DNA of 64,000 nt from JACDAE01 sp963744875 (GTDB lineage: Bacteria; Chloroflexota; Ktedonobacteria; Ktedonobacterales; Ktedonobacteraceae), in the NCBI GenBank assembly GCA_963744875.1, contig CAVUVQ010000010.1, positions 1 through 64,000 of the forward strand, written 5' to 3'. Shown here in pieces: positions 16,980 to 26,335 of this stretch. The first letter of the stretch is position 1; each line of letters starts with the position of its first letter. A model generated the notes under the pieces. The model worked only from the letters and a program-made list of their open reading frames with translations. It was not told the DNA's origin and made no database searches. A program made the translations under genes and the position numbers.

Positions 16980-18521
16980 ATGGATGGTAATTCCGTAGAC
17001 CCTATAGTAACGAAGCTACCTGGCCTTCATATTCTAGAACGTTCAATCGTACATCACGAGGAAACCACGTATTTCCTGACGAGAACGGATGACGAACAAA
17101 GCCAACTTGCCGTGTATGCACCATCAGAAGCAACAGCGCTTACAAATTTCAAAGGAACTGTGCAAGAGATCGCTGGACAGAGCTTGCTGCTTTGTCCGCT
17201 GAGTCCTGAAAACGCGGCTGCCTTACGTCAGCAATTTGCATGGCTCAACCCGATAGTCTTCGGCTTACGTACAAGCGTTGGTCTGGGAGATAGATTGGGA
17301 CTGGCGACGCCAGGGCATTTACGCGCAGTACGGGCGGCTGGAGATCATCTAGCACCAATCCCAGCGCAGCAATCGATTCGCGAAATGACGCGCACCGGGC
17401 GCACGCCTCAACAGGTTATGGATGATGCGATGTGGGGAGTCTTTGCCGAAGGATGGCGCTCAGGCTTTGGTGCTGATGCTGACCACCTCAAAACGCCCGT
17501 TGATATCGATAGTTGTATGGCAGTAGGTTATACCTTCTATACCTTTGATCCCGGTGAGCATGTCGATAGCGCGGCTGATGAGCTCTCGCCCCAGGAATTG
17601 CGTACCCGTTGGGAAGCATTGCCGTGGGATCGCCTGGAAGATAGTCCGGCTGCACTTAGCGCACGCTATCTCTCACATCCTATTCAATGCGAAGAATATG
17701 CAATTAAGTTCGATGAGACTGCATTGCAACGCGCCACCGTCAAATATGGACGGGCTGTTGCGCATGCCGCATTTATGTACAGGCATCTTGAAAAGGCAGG
17801 CGCTGGACGAGAATGGGAAGTGGAGGTTTCGGTTGATGAGACTGAGACGCCCACAACACATGCTGAACACGTGTATATAGCAACTGAGTTGCGGCGACTG
17901 GGCGTGCGCTGGGTGAGCCTGGCACCACGTTACATCGGTAGCTTTGAAAAGGGCGTTGACTATATCGGCGATGTACAGGCATTCGAGGCAGACATAGCGG
18001 TTCACGCGGCCATCGCACGGACGCTAGGCCCATATAAGTTGAGCCTGCACTCGGGTTCCGATAAATTCAGCGTCTACGAACCAGCTGTCAGGCAGACACG
18101 GGGGGTCGTCCATCTTAAAACGGCTGGCACAAGCTACCTGGAAGCACTACGCACAATTGCGACGCTTGATCCCGAACTATTCCGCTCCATTTATGTATTC
18201 TCACGTGAGCACTATGAGGTTGATAAAGCCAGCTATCATGTTTCGGCTCAACTGAGTCGCGCACCTGAGCCTTCCTCGTTGGCTGATGCCGCACTACCAA
18301 CATTGCTAGAGCAATTTGACGCCAGAGAGATTTTGCACGTGACATTCGGCTCGGTACTGACAACGCGCACTGCCGATGGGCGCTGGCTCTTTTATGACCG
18401 TTTTATGGAGGTTTTGCGCACCCATCCTGAAGCTTATGCAGCAGATCTGGAAGCACACTTTCTACGGCATCTGCAACCGTTTGCAGCGTGGGAAAAGAGC
18501 AAATCAGACACGCTAGCATAA
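16980..18521 (+). CDS. UxaE-family protein (D-tagaturonate epimerase type)
   Basis: 513 aa, cytoplasmic. It resembles the UxaE family, whose characterised members interconvert D-tagaturonate and D-fructuronate. Conserved-looking blocks include FGLRTSVGLGDRLGLATPGH, FGADADHLKTP, VEVSVDETETPT (possible metal-binding acids), YKLSLHSGSDKFSVYE and YVFSREHYEVDKASYHVS. The frame begins at TTG 16962, overlapping the dehydrogenase stop, but ATG 16980 has AAAGGCAG at a good distance, so it is used. As the last gene after an LgoD-like dehydrogenase it fits a route from L-galactonate through D-tagaturonate to D-fructuronate. A role on a fucose-derived keto acid is the alternative. Confidence 0.8.
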   Translation: MDGNSVDPIVTKLPGLHILERSIVHHEETTYFLTRTDDEQSQLAVYAPSEATALTNFKGTVQEIAGQSLLLCPLSPENAAALRQQFAWLNPIVFGLRTSVGLGDRLGLATPGHLRAVRAAGDHLAPIPAQQSIREMTRTGRTPQQVMDDAMWGVFAEGWRSGFGADADHLKTPVDIDSCMAVGYTFYTFDPGEHVDSAADELSPQELRTRWEALPWDRLEDSPAALSARYLSHPIQCEEYAIKFDETALQRATVKYGRAVAHAAFMYRHLEKAGAGREWEVEVSVDETETPTTHAEHVYIATELRRLGVRWVSLAPRYIGSFEKGVDYIGDVQAFEADIAVHAAIARTLGPYKLSLHSGSDKFSVYEPAVRQTRGVVHLKTAGTSYLEALRTIATLDPELFRSIYVFSREHYEVDKASYHVSAQLSRAPEPSSLADAALPTLLEQFDAREILHVTFGSVLTTRTADGRWLFYDRFMEVLRTHPEAYAADLEAHFLRHLQPFAAWEKSKSDTLA

Positions 18522-18526
18522 TAAAT

Positions 18527-18578
18527 CTGGCCTGTATTCTATTCAAGCAGAAGATCGTGCGAATAGAGTATGGGCCAG
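18527..18578. terminator. Hairpin at the end of the rightward sugar operon
   Basis: Arms 18527-18544 and 18561-18578 pair through CTGGCC/GGGCCAG and CTATTC/GAATAG with a mismatched middle. It begins 6 bp after the UxaE-like stop. The left arm contains ATAAATCTGGCC, as in the solo repeat arm at 16163, so it may derive from the same family. There is no T run, so a terminator role is only likely. Confidence 0.45.
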
Positions 18579-18677
18579 GTGCATCGATCAGGTCTGCTAG
18601 AACGTAATATCTTATGAAGGGGAGGCAAAGAAAAAACGATGCCTCCTACAAAGCGTGATTAAAGGAGAATACGTTCT

Positions 18678-19106
18678 GTGTACTGTTCAACCTGTGGTCA
18701 ACAACTGCACGACGGTGCGCACTTCTGTGAGCACTGTGGAGCCTCATTGGAATTACCCGAGGCTGTAACATCTGGTAGCCCCACCAGATCGGCCCACACA
18801 TATAGCGAAGTCAAAGATCCTTACAAAGAGCAAATCACCCAATTAAGGCTCGAACTAAAACAGATGAAATTAGATCTTAAGCAAATTAAGATGAGTATGT
18901 CAAACAGACGTTCACAATACAACCAGACCTCTGCCTTTGTTCCAGGTGGAGCACTGAAGCGGGGCTATAAAATGCTGGAAGATTTTCAATTGTGGTCGCC
19001 GCAACGGCAAAAAGAAGGGTTACAACAAGAGATTTTGCGTATGGAACAAGAATTGTTAGGACTGGAGCAGGCTCAAGTGCAATGGAAACAGATGCAACAG
19101 AGGTAA
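18678..19106 (+). CDS. Small zinc-ribbon coiled-coil protein
   Basis: 142 aa, function unknown. A double CxxC zinc ribbon fills residues 1-25 (YCSTCGQQLHDGAHFCEHCG). A Pro/Ser linker follows, then two charged coiled-coil helices, LRLELKQMKLDLKQIKM and KEGLQQEILRMEQELLGLEQ. No membrane segment. The start is GTG 18678 with AAAGGAG 10 nt upstream. Such zinc-ribbon heads are common in this group on otherwise unrelated proteins. It converges with the next gene across a hairpin. Confidence 0.7.
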   Translation: MYCSTCGQQLHDGAHFCEHCGASLELPEAVTSGSPTRSAHTYSEVKDPYKEQITQLRLELKQMKLDLKQIKMSMSNRRSQYNQTSAFVPGGALKRGYKMLEDFQLWSPQRQKEGLQQEILRMEQELLGLEQAQVQWKQMQQR

Positions 19107-19127
19107 GATTTTTTTCTTACCTCTGTT
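19096..19127. terminator. Bidirectional hairpin between convergent genes
   Basis: AACAGAGGTAAG (19096-19107) and CTTACCTCTGTT (19116-19127) are a perfect 12-bp stem around an A/T loop (ATTTTTTT). The left arm holds the stop codon of the zinc-ribbon gene. It lies between convergent ends at 19106 and 19150. Confidence 0.6.
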
Positions 19128-19149
19128 AAGAGACTGCAGGTAAAGAGAT

Positions 19150-20622
19150 TCACGAAGATCTTGATACATGTAATGGATAAATTGCCAATAGGGAGAACCG
19201 AACCTGTATTCCAGGCTTTGCTTCAGGCAAATTCGAGGCAAACAGAGCAATGGAACCGGATGCATAACTCGTATCAGTGAAAGACTTCAACAATTGGTCG
19301 TTTACAATAAACGATAGAGAAGCACCTTTAGCAAGGATCATAATATGATTGATCTTTCCTTGCTTCTGGATAGCAGGGTTTAATGTATAATTAACGATTT
19401 TCGTAGCTGTAGAATTGCCGTTCTGATCGATGGTACCTTTAAATATTGCATAAGAGCCATCACCGTACAGTTCGAAGCGGTAATAGGTAGCGAGATCGCT
19501 GCCCGGATTTGCCGCCCCTCTGATATAAAGACCATAGCCATTGTTCTGGTCGCCTTTAGCGAGGACAGCATTGACGGTCAAGGTAAAGTCCCCATAGGAG
19601 ATGGTTCCCGGCAACAGTTCCCAGAGCAACTTATTTTTGTTTACCTGCATAGTGAGGGTACCATTGCTCACATTCACGGCATAATTGCCAGGTGAGTTCT
19701 GAAGGTTCCAGCCAGAGGCGTCATTAAGAAAAGAGTCCGCAAAGAGGGGCACAGCCTTTGGCAACGGATACGCTACAGCAGAGGTTGTTCCCTTTTGCGG
19801 AGTTAATGAAGTCAGGGATATACCAGCTGCGTGCAGACTGGCAAAAGCGACCACAACAATTACAACTATAACAGTGGCAAAATAGATCAACGTCGCACGC
19901 TTTCGTAGTGGCGATTGATCTGTTTCTATTCTGTCTTTTCTAGCAGGGGCTGGTTTGGACGCAGGAGGGACAGGGGCCTTTTCGGGCGATGATATCTGTC
20001 CCGCTGGTTGAGGAATACTCAGCGTTGGTATTGCCCCTCCAGCTAGCGGTACTCCCCATGATACAGGCTGCCCATTTGGGGTACGTGGCACACCCAGTGC
20101 TGGCGTCTCCCCTCTTGTTACCTGTGCTTCTCCCCATACTCCAGGCTGCCCGTTCGAGGTGCTCGGTACACCCAATGCTGGCGTCTCCCCTCCTGTTACC
20201 TGTGCTTCCCATGATACAGGCTGCCCATTTGGGGTACGTGGCACGCCCAGTGCTGGCGTCTCCCCTCCTGTTACCTGTGAGATGCTCAGTGACGCTGGTA
20301 GCGTGCCTTTAGATTGTGAGATGCCCAGTGACGAAGGTGATGCCCCCTTAAATGAAGATACCCCAGGTAACGAGGACGGGCCTCCCTTAAATTGGGATGT
20401 TCCAGGTAATGAGGATGAGCCGCCTCTCAACTTCGAGATTCCCAATGATGAAGGTGCTCCCCCGTTGGAAGAAGGAGACATGTATGTATTTCTCGCTGCA
20501 TTGCCCGGCTGTACTGCAGCAAAATGAAGACCGCAGTTGTAACAGGCGATCTGATTTATCGGAAGTATTATTTTGCAACGAGGACAAACTTGAGAAGTTT
20601 GCCCCTGATCAGGAAGCGACAT
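19150..20622 (-). CDS. Zinc-ribbon, repeat-rich, membrane-anchored protein with LamG-like ectodomain
   Basis: 490 aa, function unknown. A zinc ribbon lies at residues 10-30 (CPRCKIILPINQIACYNCG). About 190 residues of degenerate repeats follow: first units like SSLGISKLRGG, then three long units containing GGETPALGVP and NGQPVSW. One membrane helix comes next (LIYFATVIVVIVVVAFASL). The outside part has a single jelly-roll-like domain (LFADSFLNDASGWNLQNS ... YYRFELYGDGSYAIFKG ... VNDQLLKSFTDTSYASGSIAL) similar to that on the Ser/Thr kinase at 48163. The longer frame to 20757 has no SD; ATG 20622 has GAGGA, so it is chosen. It may sense or bind a surface polysaccharide. Confidence 0.7.
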   Translation of the reverse strand: MSLPDQGQTSQVCPRCKIILPINQIACYNCGLHFAAVQPGNAARNTYMSPSSNGGAPSSLGISKLRGGSSSLPGTSQFKGGPSSLPGVSSFKGASPSSLGISQSKGTLPASLSISQVTGGETPALGVPRTPNGQPVSWEAQVTGGETPALGVPSTSNGQPGVWGEAQVTRGETPALGVPRTPNGQPVSWGVPLAGGAIPTLSIPQPAGQISSPEKAPVPPASKPAPARKDRIETDQSPLRKRATLIYFATVIVVIVVVAFASLHAAGISLTSLTPQKGTTSAVAYPLPKAVPLFADSFLNDASGWNLQNSPGNYAVNVSNGTLTMQVNKNKLLWELLPGTISYGDFTLTVNAVLAKGDQNNGYGLYIRGAANPGSDLATYYRFELYGDGSYAIFKGTIDQNGNSTATKIVNYTLNPAIQKQGKINHIMILAKGASLSFIVNDQLLKSFTDTSYASGSIALFASNLPEAKPGIQVRFSLLAIYPLHVSRSS

Positions 20623-20981
20623 GAGAGAATCCTCAAACAACGGTATGAGAATGACTATCTTTATATAAGAAGATCTGTTTCTTAATATAGTATAGAGTAT
20701 CACAATGTCCACTAGAAGTAAAAACAATGGGATATTTGGATGTTTTTCTTTTACCAACTTCTTTTAACCTGTAATCGATAAGAATAGAAGAAGGAAAATG
20801 GCTAATCGTTAGAGATATAGGGGGAGAAATGTGCTAATCATGCGACTTTTTTCAATCAGGAAAGTTATAAATTCTGGTAGGGAGAGATTTTTCCCTCTGC
20901 CGGGCTATCCGGAGGTGGCATGAAGCGCATTTTTACGCGAGAGAATGGCATGCTCTTAGCGTGTTAGAAGGAGAGAGATTA
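20623..20981. other. Intergenic region between divergent genes
   Basis: About 360 bp. It should hold promoters for the leftward zinc-ribbon gene and the rightward beta-propeller gene. A G+C-rich stretch near 20880-20930 can form short stems, but I do not recognise a riboswitch. No coding frame is convincing. Confidence 0.35.
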
Positions 20982-22145
20982 ATGAAAAGCAAAATTATAA
21001 TCGGCATTGTGCTGGCATTGGTGATCATTGCGGGTGCAGGTGCTGTATGGATTTTGAAATCTCCATTAACCTCGGCGAAGCAAACGAAGGTAGGCCATTC
21101 AGTTCCTTATGTAGTGAACCGTACGGATGAAATTCCTTTTGTTACGCATCGTGAGCAAGCGATGACAGAAACGCAAGAACCAACATCATTAATTCCCTGG
21201 GGTATTGCGCTTGATAAACTGCATGGGTTTGTCTGGGTTGCCGAGCCAGGATGCGACCCGGACACTGGATGCCCGGCGACTACGCAAGGGACTCTTGGTC
21301 AGTATGCTTTAGCTGATGGAGCCTTCATCGCAGACTTTAATGCACCCATTGGATATTCAAGCCCACTGTTTGCAGCGGTGGATGTGGCTGGCAATGTCTG
21401 GTTTACACAACCAACTACAAGTGCCATTGGTAAGTTTAATCCCCAGAACGAGACGTGGAGCATATGGCATTTAAAAAAGGGAAGCACGCCCTATGATCTA
21501 ATTATTGATACTGCGGGTAATCTCTGGTTTACTGAGGCCAACGCGAATATGATTGGTTTCTTGAACACGCACACCAATCAAATCGTTGAAAATACTATTC
21601 CCACGGCAAATAGCAGCCCCTACGGGATCACGCTTGACCTTCACGGCACGATCTGGTTTGCCGAGAATGGCAGCGGGATAAATCAGGTTGGTAGTTTTCA
21701 GCCTACCACATCTGGCATTATTAAAATAGCTGAATATGCGGTCAACGGACTACGTCCACACCTGATTACAACGGATCGGGCAGGAAACATCTGGTTCAGT
21801 GATGGTTTCGCAGGCCATATTGGAGAGTTCAATCCTAATAAAAGGGTTGATGTTAGTTTTTCAGCTTATGGTGGTACCTGCGCGTCCCCTGGGAATTGTA
21901 GCACAGGTACCCATATCTCTGGCATATATATAGATAACACCACTGGTAATGTCTGGTTTAGCGATTCGCTTAGCCACCGGATCGGCTACCTTATTCCATC
22001 CACGGGTCAGATTGTGACACGAACCCTACCTGATGCAAATGCACACCCACATGATGGGCTGATCATAGATGGTAATGGGCGCGTATGGTTCACATCCGAA
22101 TTTGCGCTGATGCTAACGATATGGCCTACCAGTTCCGTGCAGTGA
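20982..22145 (+). CDS. Vgb-like beta-propeller protein, membrane-anchored or secreted
   Basis: 387 aa. An N-terminal hydrophobic helix (KIIIGIVLALVIIAGAGAVW) is a signal or anchor. The rest is a seven- or six-bladed propeller of the virginiamycin B lyase/SMP-30-like group, with the blade motif repeated: GNVWFTQPTTSAIGKF, GNLWFTEANANMIGF, GTIWFAENG, GNIWFSDGFAGHIGEF, GNVWFSDSLSHRIGY, GRVWFTSEF. True Vgb is cytoplasmic and cleaves streptogramin B; an outside location argues for a binding or other lyase role here. ATG 20982 has AAGGAGAG; the frame start at 20961 does not. Confidence 0.75.
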   Translation: MKSKIIIGIVLALVIIAGAGAVWILKSPLTSAKQTKVGHSVPYVVNRTDEIPFVTHREQAMTETQEPTSLIPWGIALDKLHGFVWVAEPGCDPDTGCPATTQGTLGQYALADGAFIADFNAPIGYSSPLFAAVDVAGNVWFTQPTTSAIGKFNPQNETWSIWHLKKGSTPYDLIIDTAGNLWFTEANANMIGFLNTHTNQIVENTIPTANSSPYGITLDLHGTIWFAENGSGINQVGSFQPTTSGIIKIAEYAVNGLRPHLITTDRAGNIWFSDGFAGHIGEFNPNKRVDVSFSAYGGTCASPGNCSTGTHISGIYIDNTTGNVWFSDSLSHRIGYLIPSTGQIVTRTLPDANAHPHDGLIIDGNGRVWFTSEFALMLTIWPTSSVQ

Positions 22146-22172
22146 TGAGAGACAAAGGACAGGCACCTGCAT

Positions 22173-22538
22173 TCAGGACTGATGTGATTTCATGAACTCC
22201 TGCAATTTCCCTTGTTGAATTGCCTGAATTACACCCTGATGATACTGCATAGCCTGAACGGGTGTCTCAGATTTCAGATCACCTACCATGAGGCGCAGAA
22301 GCGTTAGATACCCATTTTGCTGTGGATAGACTGCGGTAATAAACTTCCCGCTTATACGTCCGTCATCAAAAGTTGCGATCACATAGCGATCACCATTGGG
22401 AGCAATCGCAACATTGCGTGCCAGATCTAATGTTTGCAACCATACAGGCGAAGCATTGAGAATCTCAACGCCTCGTGCAACATCAACTGGCGCTGTGGCA
22501 AGTGATTGATCATCATCCACAGCATCATTCCTAGCCAT
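22173..22538 (-). CDS. Hypothetical protein, 121 aa
   Basis: Not recognised. It is soluble, mixed alpha/beta by eye, with VEILNASPVWLQTLDLARNVAIAPNGDRYVIATFDDG in two consecutive pieces that read like a short beta-rich domain, and a helical end (VIQAIQQGKLQEFMKS). The SD AGGAGG precedes ATG 22538, so it is very likely a real gene. It lies 106 bp upstream, in plus coordinates, of the end of the transglutaminase gene and may be the last member of that minus-strand operon's neighbourhood or independent. Confidence 0.6.
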   Translation of the reverse strand: MARNDAVDDDQSLATAPVDVARGVEILNASPVWLQTLDLARNVAIAPNGDRYVIATFDDGRISGKFITAVYPQQNGYLTLLRLMVGDLKSETPVQAMQYHQGVIQAIQQGKLQEFMKSHQS

Positions 22539-22644
22539 AGAGTCCTCCTACTATCGAACAGAAAGCTTGCATCCTCTCACTCTCAGGTCAAGGGATTGCA
22601 AGCTATAGTGTACGAAAAGTCAGCCATTTGGTCAAGCAGAACAG

Positions 22645-25110
22645 CTACAAGTCCTCCACATCGGGTACATGCCTGGCGCGTCGCCTCTTCCGGTATGCGG
22701 TCAGGGTTCCCAATACCGTTTGCGGTAGCCAGCGCAAGAAATGAGGATGGCGCAAGACATAGAGGAAAAGATAGGGCTGCAGGCGCTTCCAGATACCTGG
22801 CAGTTGCTCAATCTCCCCACTATGGCGTGGATGGTCTTCGCTGGCGGGATCGGCCCACCGATCGCGCACGTAGATGTCGCCCAACTTTTCAAATGTTTCT
22901 GCTCGCCCAGGAGAAGAGAGGGCTAATTCCTGCATGTACTCGTAGGGAGTTTGCGAGCGCTTCAATTCTATTCCTGCCCAGCTCGCAAGAAGACAGACAC
23001 GCCCATAGAGCTGGATGGGCAATGCGTAGTTGCGGAACAGGCGTCGCCACCACAGGCTGAAGTAGAGACAGGCAAACAGTAGTAACAACACAAAACCACC
23101 AAGGAACATACCTACCGATGGCCCGGTTGAGGTTCCTACGTTGCTACTACTATTCCCAGCAGAACTATCGTTGCGATTCAAGCGATTTCTAAGGCTGGGA
23201 GGGATAGGCAGATTGGGTATGCTACTACTGCTTCCCTTAGAGGTCACGGATGGGAACTGATTCGGGAGTGGGCGTACGAACGGTGCAAAGCTCGCCGATG
23301 GCTCAAAATTCACCCATCCATAACCAGCAAAGTAGACCTGTGTCCAGCTATGAGCATCGGTTCCCCGAATAACACTTTGCTTGTGAGCTGCATCATACGT
23401 GCCACTTGTGTAGCCCACCATGACACGAGCAGGGATGCCCAGAGAACGAGCCATGAGGGTCATAGAGGCAGAAAAGTAGTTACAAAAGCCATCTTTGTTT
23501 GGATTATCAAACAGGAACCAGGCAACACCTTCCTCACTTGATGGACGATGAATATTCACATTATATGCGTAGTGGGTGCGCAAGTAAGTCTCCAGGGCAA
23601 CCACCTTGTCATACATCGTCGTTTTTCCACGCGTTATCGATTGAGCGAGCACAGCAATACGGGGATCAAGCTTCGGCAATTGTGTATAGGTACTCAGAAT
23701 TTGCGGACTGTAGTATGATACCGGGACTGGCACATTCTCATCCGGAGGAAGAGTTTTTGGAGCATTCTGAGGCATTTCGATGGTGCGCAACGATGGTTCG
23801 TCAGCAGAAGAGACATACGACGAAACTGTATAGTTCGCACCGGCTACAAGATACCCATTCTGACCCAACCAGGCAATGGGTATACCACTCTGGTGGTTCT
23901 CTTGCACCTTTGCTGGTACATTGATTGTAGCAATCTCAGATGCACCAAGCAAATAGGGATATTGCTCTCCGGGTGGATTGACAATCGTTATCTTTTGCGT
24001 GACCTGGTGCGATGCGATAGAGGGATAGGTAATCGTCGCATTTGCTTTCACAGTTGCAGTATCCACTGGTGAATCAGTCCATGTATGCCCGTCATAGCTA
24101 TCGTAACTCAATGATGCGAGGTACTGATTGCCAGTTTTGGTGTCGCTTACCTTCACGGTCATAACGACCTCGTTCGTGAGGTTAGGATTTCCACCCAATG
24201 CCAGGCTATCTCTGAAGTTTCCTCGATTAGCTGGATTACTACCGCCCGTTACAGAAATAACGCGGTTCCAGGTGTTTTGCAATTGAGTCCAGGGATTAGA
24301 ATTCGTATTCCAGAGTTGCGAAACGGTCGGATCCATATAGTTTCCGGGCAGCAACCAGGAAAAGATCAGAATACCGATCGAGATCAATGCCCCTGCCTGC
24401 ATCACATCCCAACCCAGATCCTCGGCGTAACGGAGGCCCTGCTTTTGCCAATAGCGCATTGACTCATATAAATTAAAGCGCAAAAGTAAAAGCAAGGAAG
24501 CAATTAGAAAGATCACCAGGAAGATGATGAAGCCATCGCTTGCATTATCCAGGTTGATCAGCAGTACAACGGCGTTGGCAACCACCATCAACCAGGGACT
24601 GCGGGTGCGATAGACCAGCCAGGCACTTGTATAGGCAAGAAGAAAACTAAGGGCAATGATAAAAAAGAAAAAGATTGCATCCACATCGCCTACGCCACCC
24701 ACGGTGATGGACGCGACCCAATGTTGTACTCCATTGATAAAAGCGGAGACGCTTCCCTGATAAAAACTATCAACTGATTGCCAGAAAGCGAAGAGGAGTG
24801 CAAAAAGCAGAGCGAGTCCATGAGCCAGAAAGCGCGGCAAGCGGCGCTGTTTGGCGGCAACAACACCTGCGATCAAGCCTAGAAAGGTCGTAGGTGTAAG
24901 CACTCCCAGATGATCGACCCAGCCGACGGCCTGCACGCACCAGATTGTGCTATACACAACGATGGCGAGCAAGATCAGAGAGAACCAGCCCTCAGCCAGA
25001 CCAAGGTGCATTTCCATAAGAGGCTTGCGCGATCTGTCGCCGGAACCATCCTCTTTTGTGGGAACATCGGAGACAAGTTTTGAAAGTCGTTCAATCGCAG
25101 CATCGCGCAT
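22645..25110 (-). CDS. TgpA-type membrane transglutaminase-like protein
   Basis: 821 aa. After a 40-residue soluble start there are six or more membrane helices (about residues 41-270), then a large outer domain with a transglutaminase-like core: Cys in DGFCNYFSASMTLMARSLGIPARVMVGY, His in GTDAHSWTQVYF, acid in YGWVNFEPSASF. A Ser/Asn-rich linker, one more helix (FLGGFVLLLLFACLYFSLW) and a DUF4129-like tail (KRSQTPYEYMQELAL) follow. This is the TgpA layout, which always travels with MoxR and DUF58 genes. It is the third gene of that operon, 5 bp after the DUF58 gene. Likely acts on cell-surface proteins or wall peptides. Confidence 0.88.
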   Translation of the reverse strand: MRDAAIERLSKLVSDVPTKEDGSGDRSRKPLMEMHLGLAEGWFSLILLAIVVYSTIWCVQAVGWVDHLGVLTPTTFLGLIAGVVAAKQRRLPRFLAHGLALLFALLFAFWQSVDSFYQGSVSAFINGVQHWVASITVGGVGDVDAIFFFFIIALSFLLAYTSAWLVYRTRSPWLMVVANAVVLLINLDNASDGFIIFLVIFLIASLLLLLRFNLYESMRYWQKQGLRYAEDLGWDVMQAGALISIGILIFSWLLPGNYMDPTVSQLWNTNSNPWTQLQNTWNRVISVTGGSNPANRGNFRDSLALGGNPNLTNEVVMTVKVSDTKTGNQYLASLSYDSYDGHTWTDSPVDTATVKANATITYPSIASHQVTQKITIVNPPGEQYPYLLGASEIATINVPAKVQENHQSGIPIAWLGQNGYLVAGANYTVSSYVSSADEPSLRTIEMPQNAPKTLPPDENVPVPVSYYSPQILSTYTQLPKLDPRIAVLAQSITRGKTTMYDKVVALETYLRTHYAYNVNIHRPSSEEGVAWFLFDNPNKDGFCNYFSASMTLMARSLGIPARVMVGYTSGTYDAAHKQSVIRGTDAHSWTQVYFAGYGWVNFEPSASFAPFVRPLPNQFPSVTSKGSSSSIPNLPIPPSLRNRLNRNDSSAGNSSSNVGTSTGPSVGMFLGGFVLLLLFACLYFSLWWRRLFRNYALPIQLYGRVCLLASWAGIELKRSQTPYEYMQELALSSPGRAETFEKLGDIYVRDRWADPASEDHPRHSGEIEQLPGIWKRLQPYLFLYVLRHPHFLRWLPQTVLGTLTAYRKRRRARHVPDVEDL

Positions 25111-25115
25111 CGATA

Positions 25116-26332
25116 TTACCTCCGTTGAGCATAACGGCCATTTGTGGAACCACTTTCCAGAATTTGTGTTAAAGGCTCTCTATATTTTACACGCATTACA
25201 GCTATGCCTGCACCCTCCAGCAAGGCCAACGTATCCTCGTCAGGAGGTTCATTTTCAAATGAGCCAGCATCCAATCCCACCACAGCAACCTGTACGCCAC
25301 GACGCTGAAGATGACGCAGCCCATCATGCCAATCGCGCGAGTTGGATGGTGTAATGACAATAGCGACGGTATTGCGTCCAAAATGGAACGCATCCAGGGC
25401 CAGAGCTTCTTTCAAGGGCACGCCCAGAACCGGCATTCACGACAGCCAGCAACTCCAATACGCGTTCAACCTGGCGATCACCGCGATCCAGCGAAAGGAA
25501 TTCGCGCTGTTCACCATTGACGATCATACCAACCGAGAGATCCTGACGCAGCAAATAGGTCGCAACCGTGGCGGCAATTGTCACGCCATACTCATCCGTC
25601 GAATGCTTCGCCTTCACCGGCCTGCACATCCTCATGTAGATCAAGAAAAATCCACGCGTCCACAGCCGGATCGAGGTCAAATTCCTTGACCATTAACTTA
25701 TTATAATGCGCACTGGAACGCCAGTGAATACGGCTAAGTGCATCGCCAGCAACATAATCACGAATAGTCGTCGCATTTGTAGTGGCCTGTAAAGCGCGAC
25801 GCGAACTGCGCCCACGACCTGGTAAGCCGCCAGTGAAAAGCGCGAAATTCGTAATCGGCAACACACGCGGCAAAACCAGAAGTTCGCTGGCTGAAGTCAT
25901 AAAGATACGCCGCCGAAACAGGCCAAAGGGATCGCCACTGGTGGCCGTGACGGGTCCCAGTTGAAAGCGACCACGCTGCTTACAGACGCTGCGTGCACGC
26001 CATATGGCTCGTTTACGTCCACCTATACTGGCAACATAACCAGCTCGATGACCGGGCAATGTAGAGCCATCGGCGATCTGCACCCATAGTTTCGGCATGA
26101 TGCTTAGATTATCCAGCATCAGGCGCTCATCAAAAATCTCGCCAACCTGCACACGCCCACTTGTTGAAGTGCGCCGAAAGACCAGTTGACGCAAGCTATA
26201 GCGTGCCCACAACCAGGAGAGTACAAACAAGGTGAGCAATACATAGGTCAGGATGTAGAGCACCTTCCAGCCACTACTAATAGAGAAAAAAACCAATATA
26301 ATGATCAGGAGCATAGCTTGCCAGGGCCGCAT
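25116..26332 (-). CDS. DUF58 protein (two frameshifts)
   Basis: Membrane-linked partner of MoxR ATPases. Two N-terminal helices (MLLIIILVFFSISSG, LYILTYVLLTLFVLSWLWA) lead to a beta domain and the DUF58 signature TTIRDYVAGDALSRIHWRSS, then a vWA-like fold. The frame ending at 25592 (AWIFLDLHEDVQAGEGEAF) continues in a second frame (STDEYGVTIAATVATYLL to LELLAVVNAGSG) and then a third (GVPLKEALALDAFHFGRN to the end at 25116). The breaks lie near 25,610 and 25,430; each can be fixed by a one-base change. Given other broken genes nearby, sequence error is likelier than decay. Starts 3 bp after the MoxR stop and ends 5 bp before the transglutaminase start. Confidence 0.82.
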
Positions 26333-26335
26333 AGC

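Noticed and set aside
19989..20527. Plus-strand repetitive frames opposite the zinc-ribbon gene
   Set aside because: They mirror the minus-strand repeats and have no SD or domain of their own.
20880..20960. G+C-rich stem-loops upstream of the beta-propeller gene, first suspected as a GEMM-type riboswitch
   Set aside because: The conserved core of that riboswitch is not present and the stems are short.
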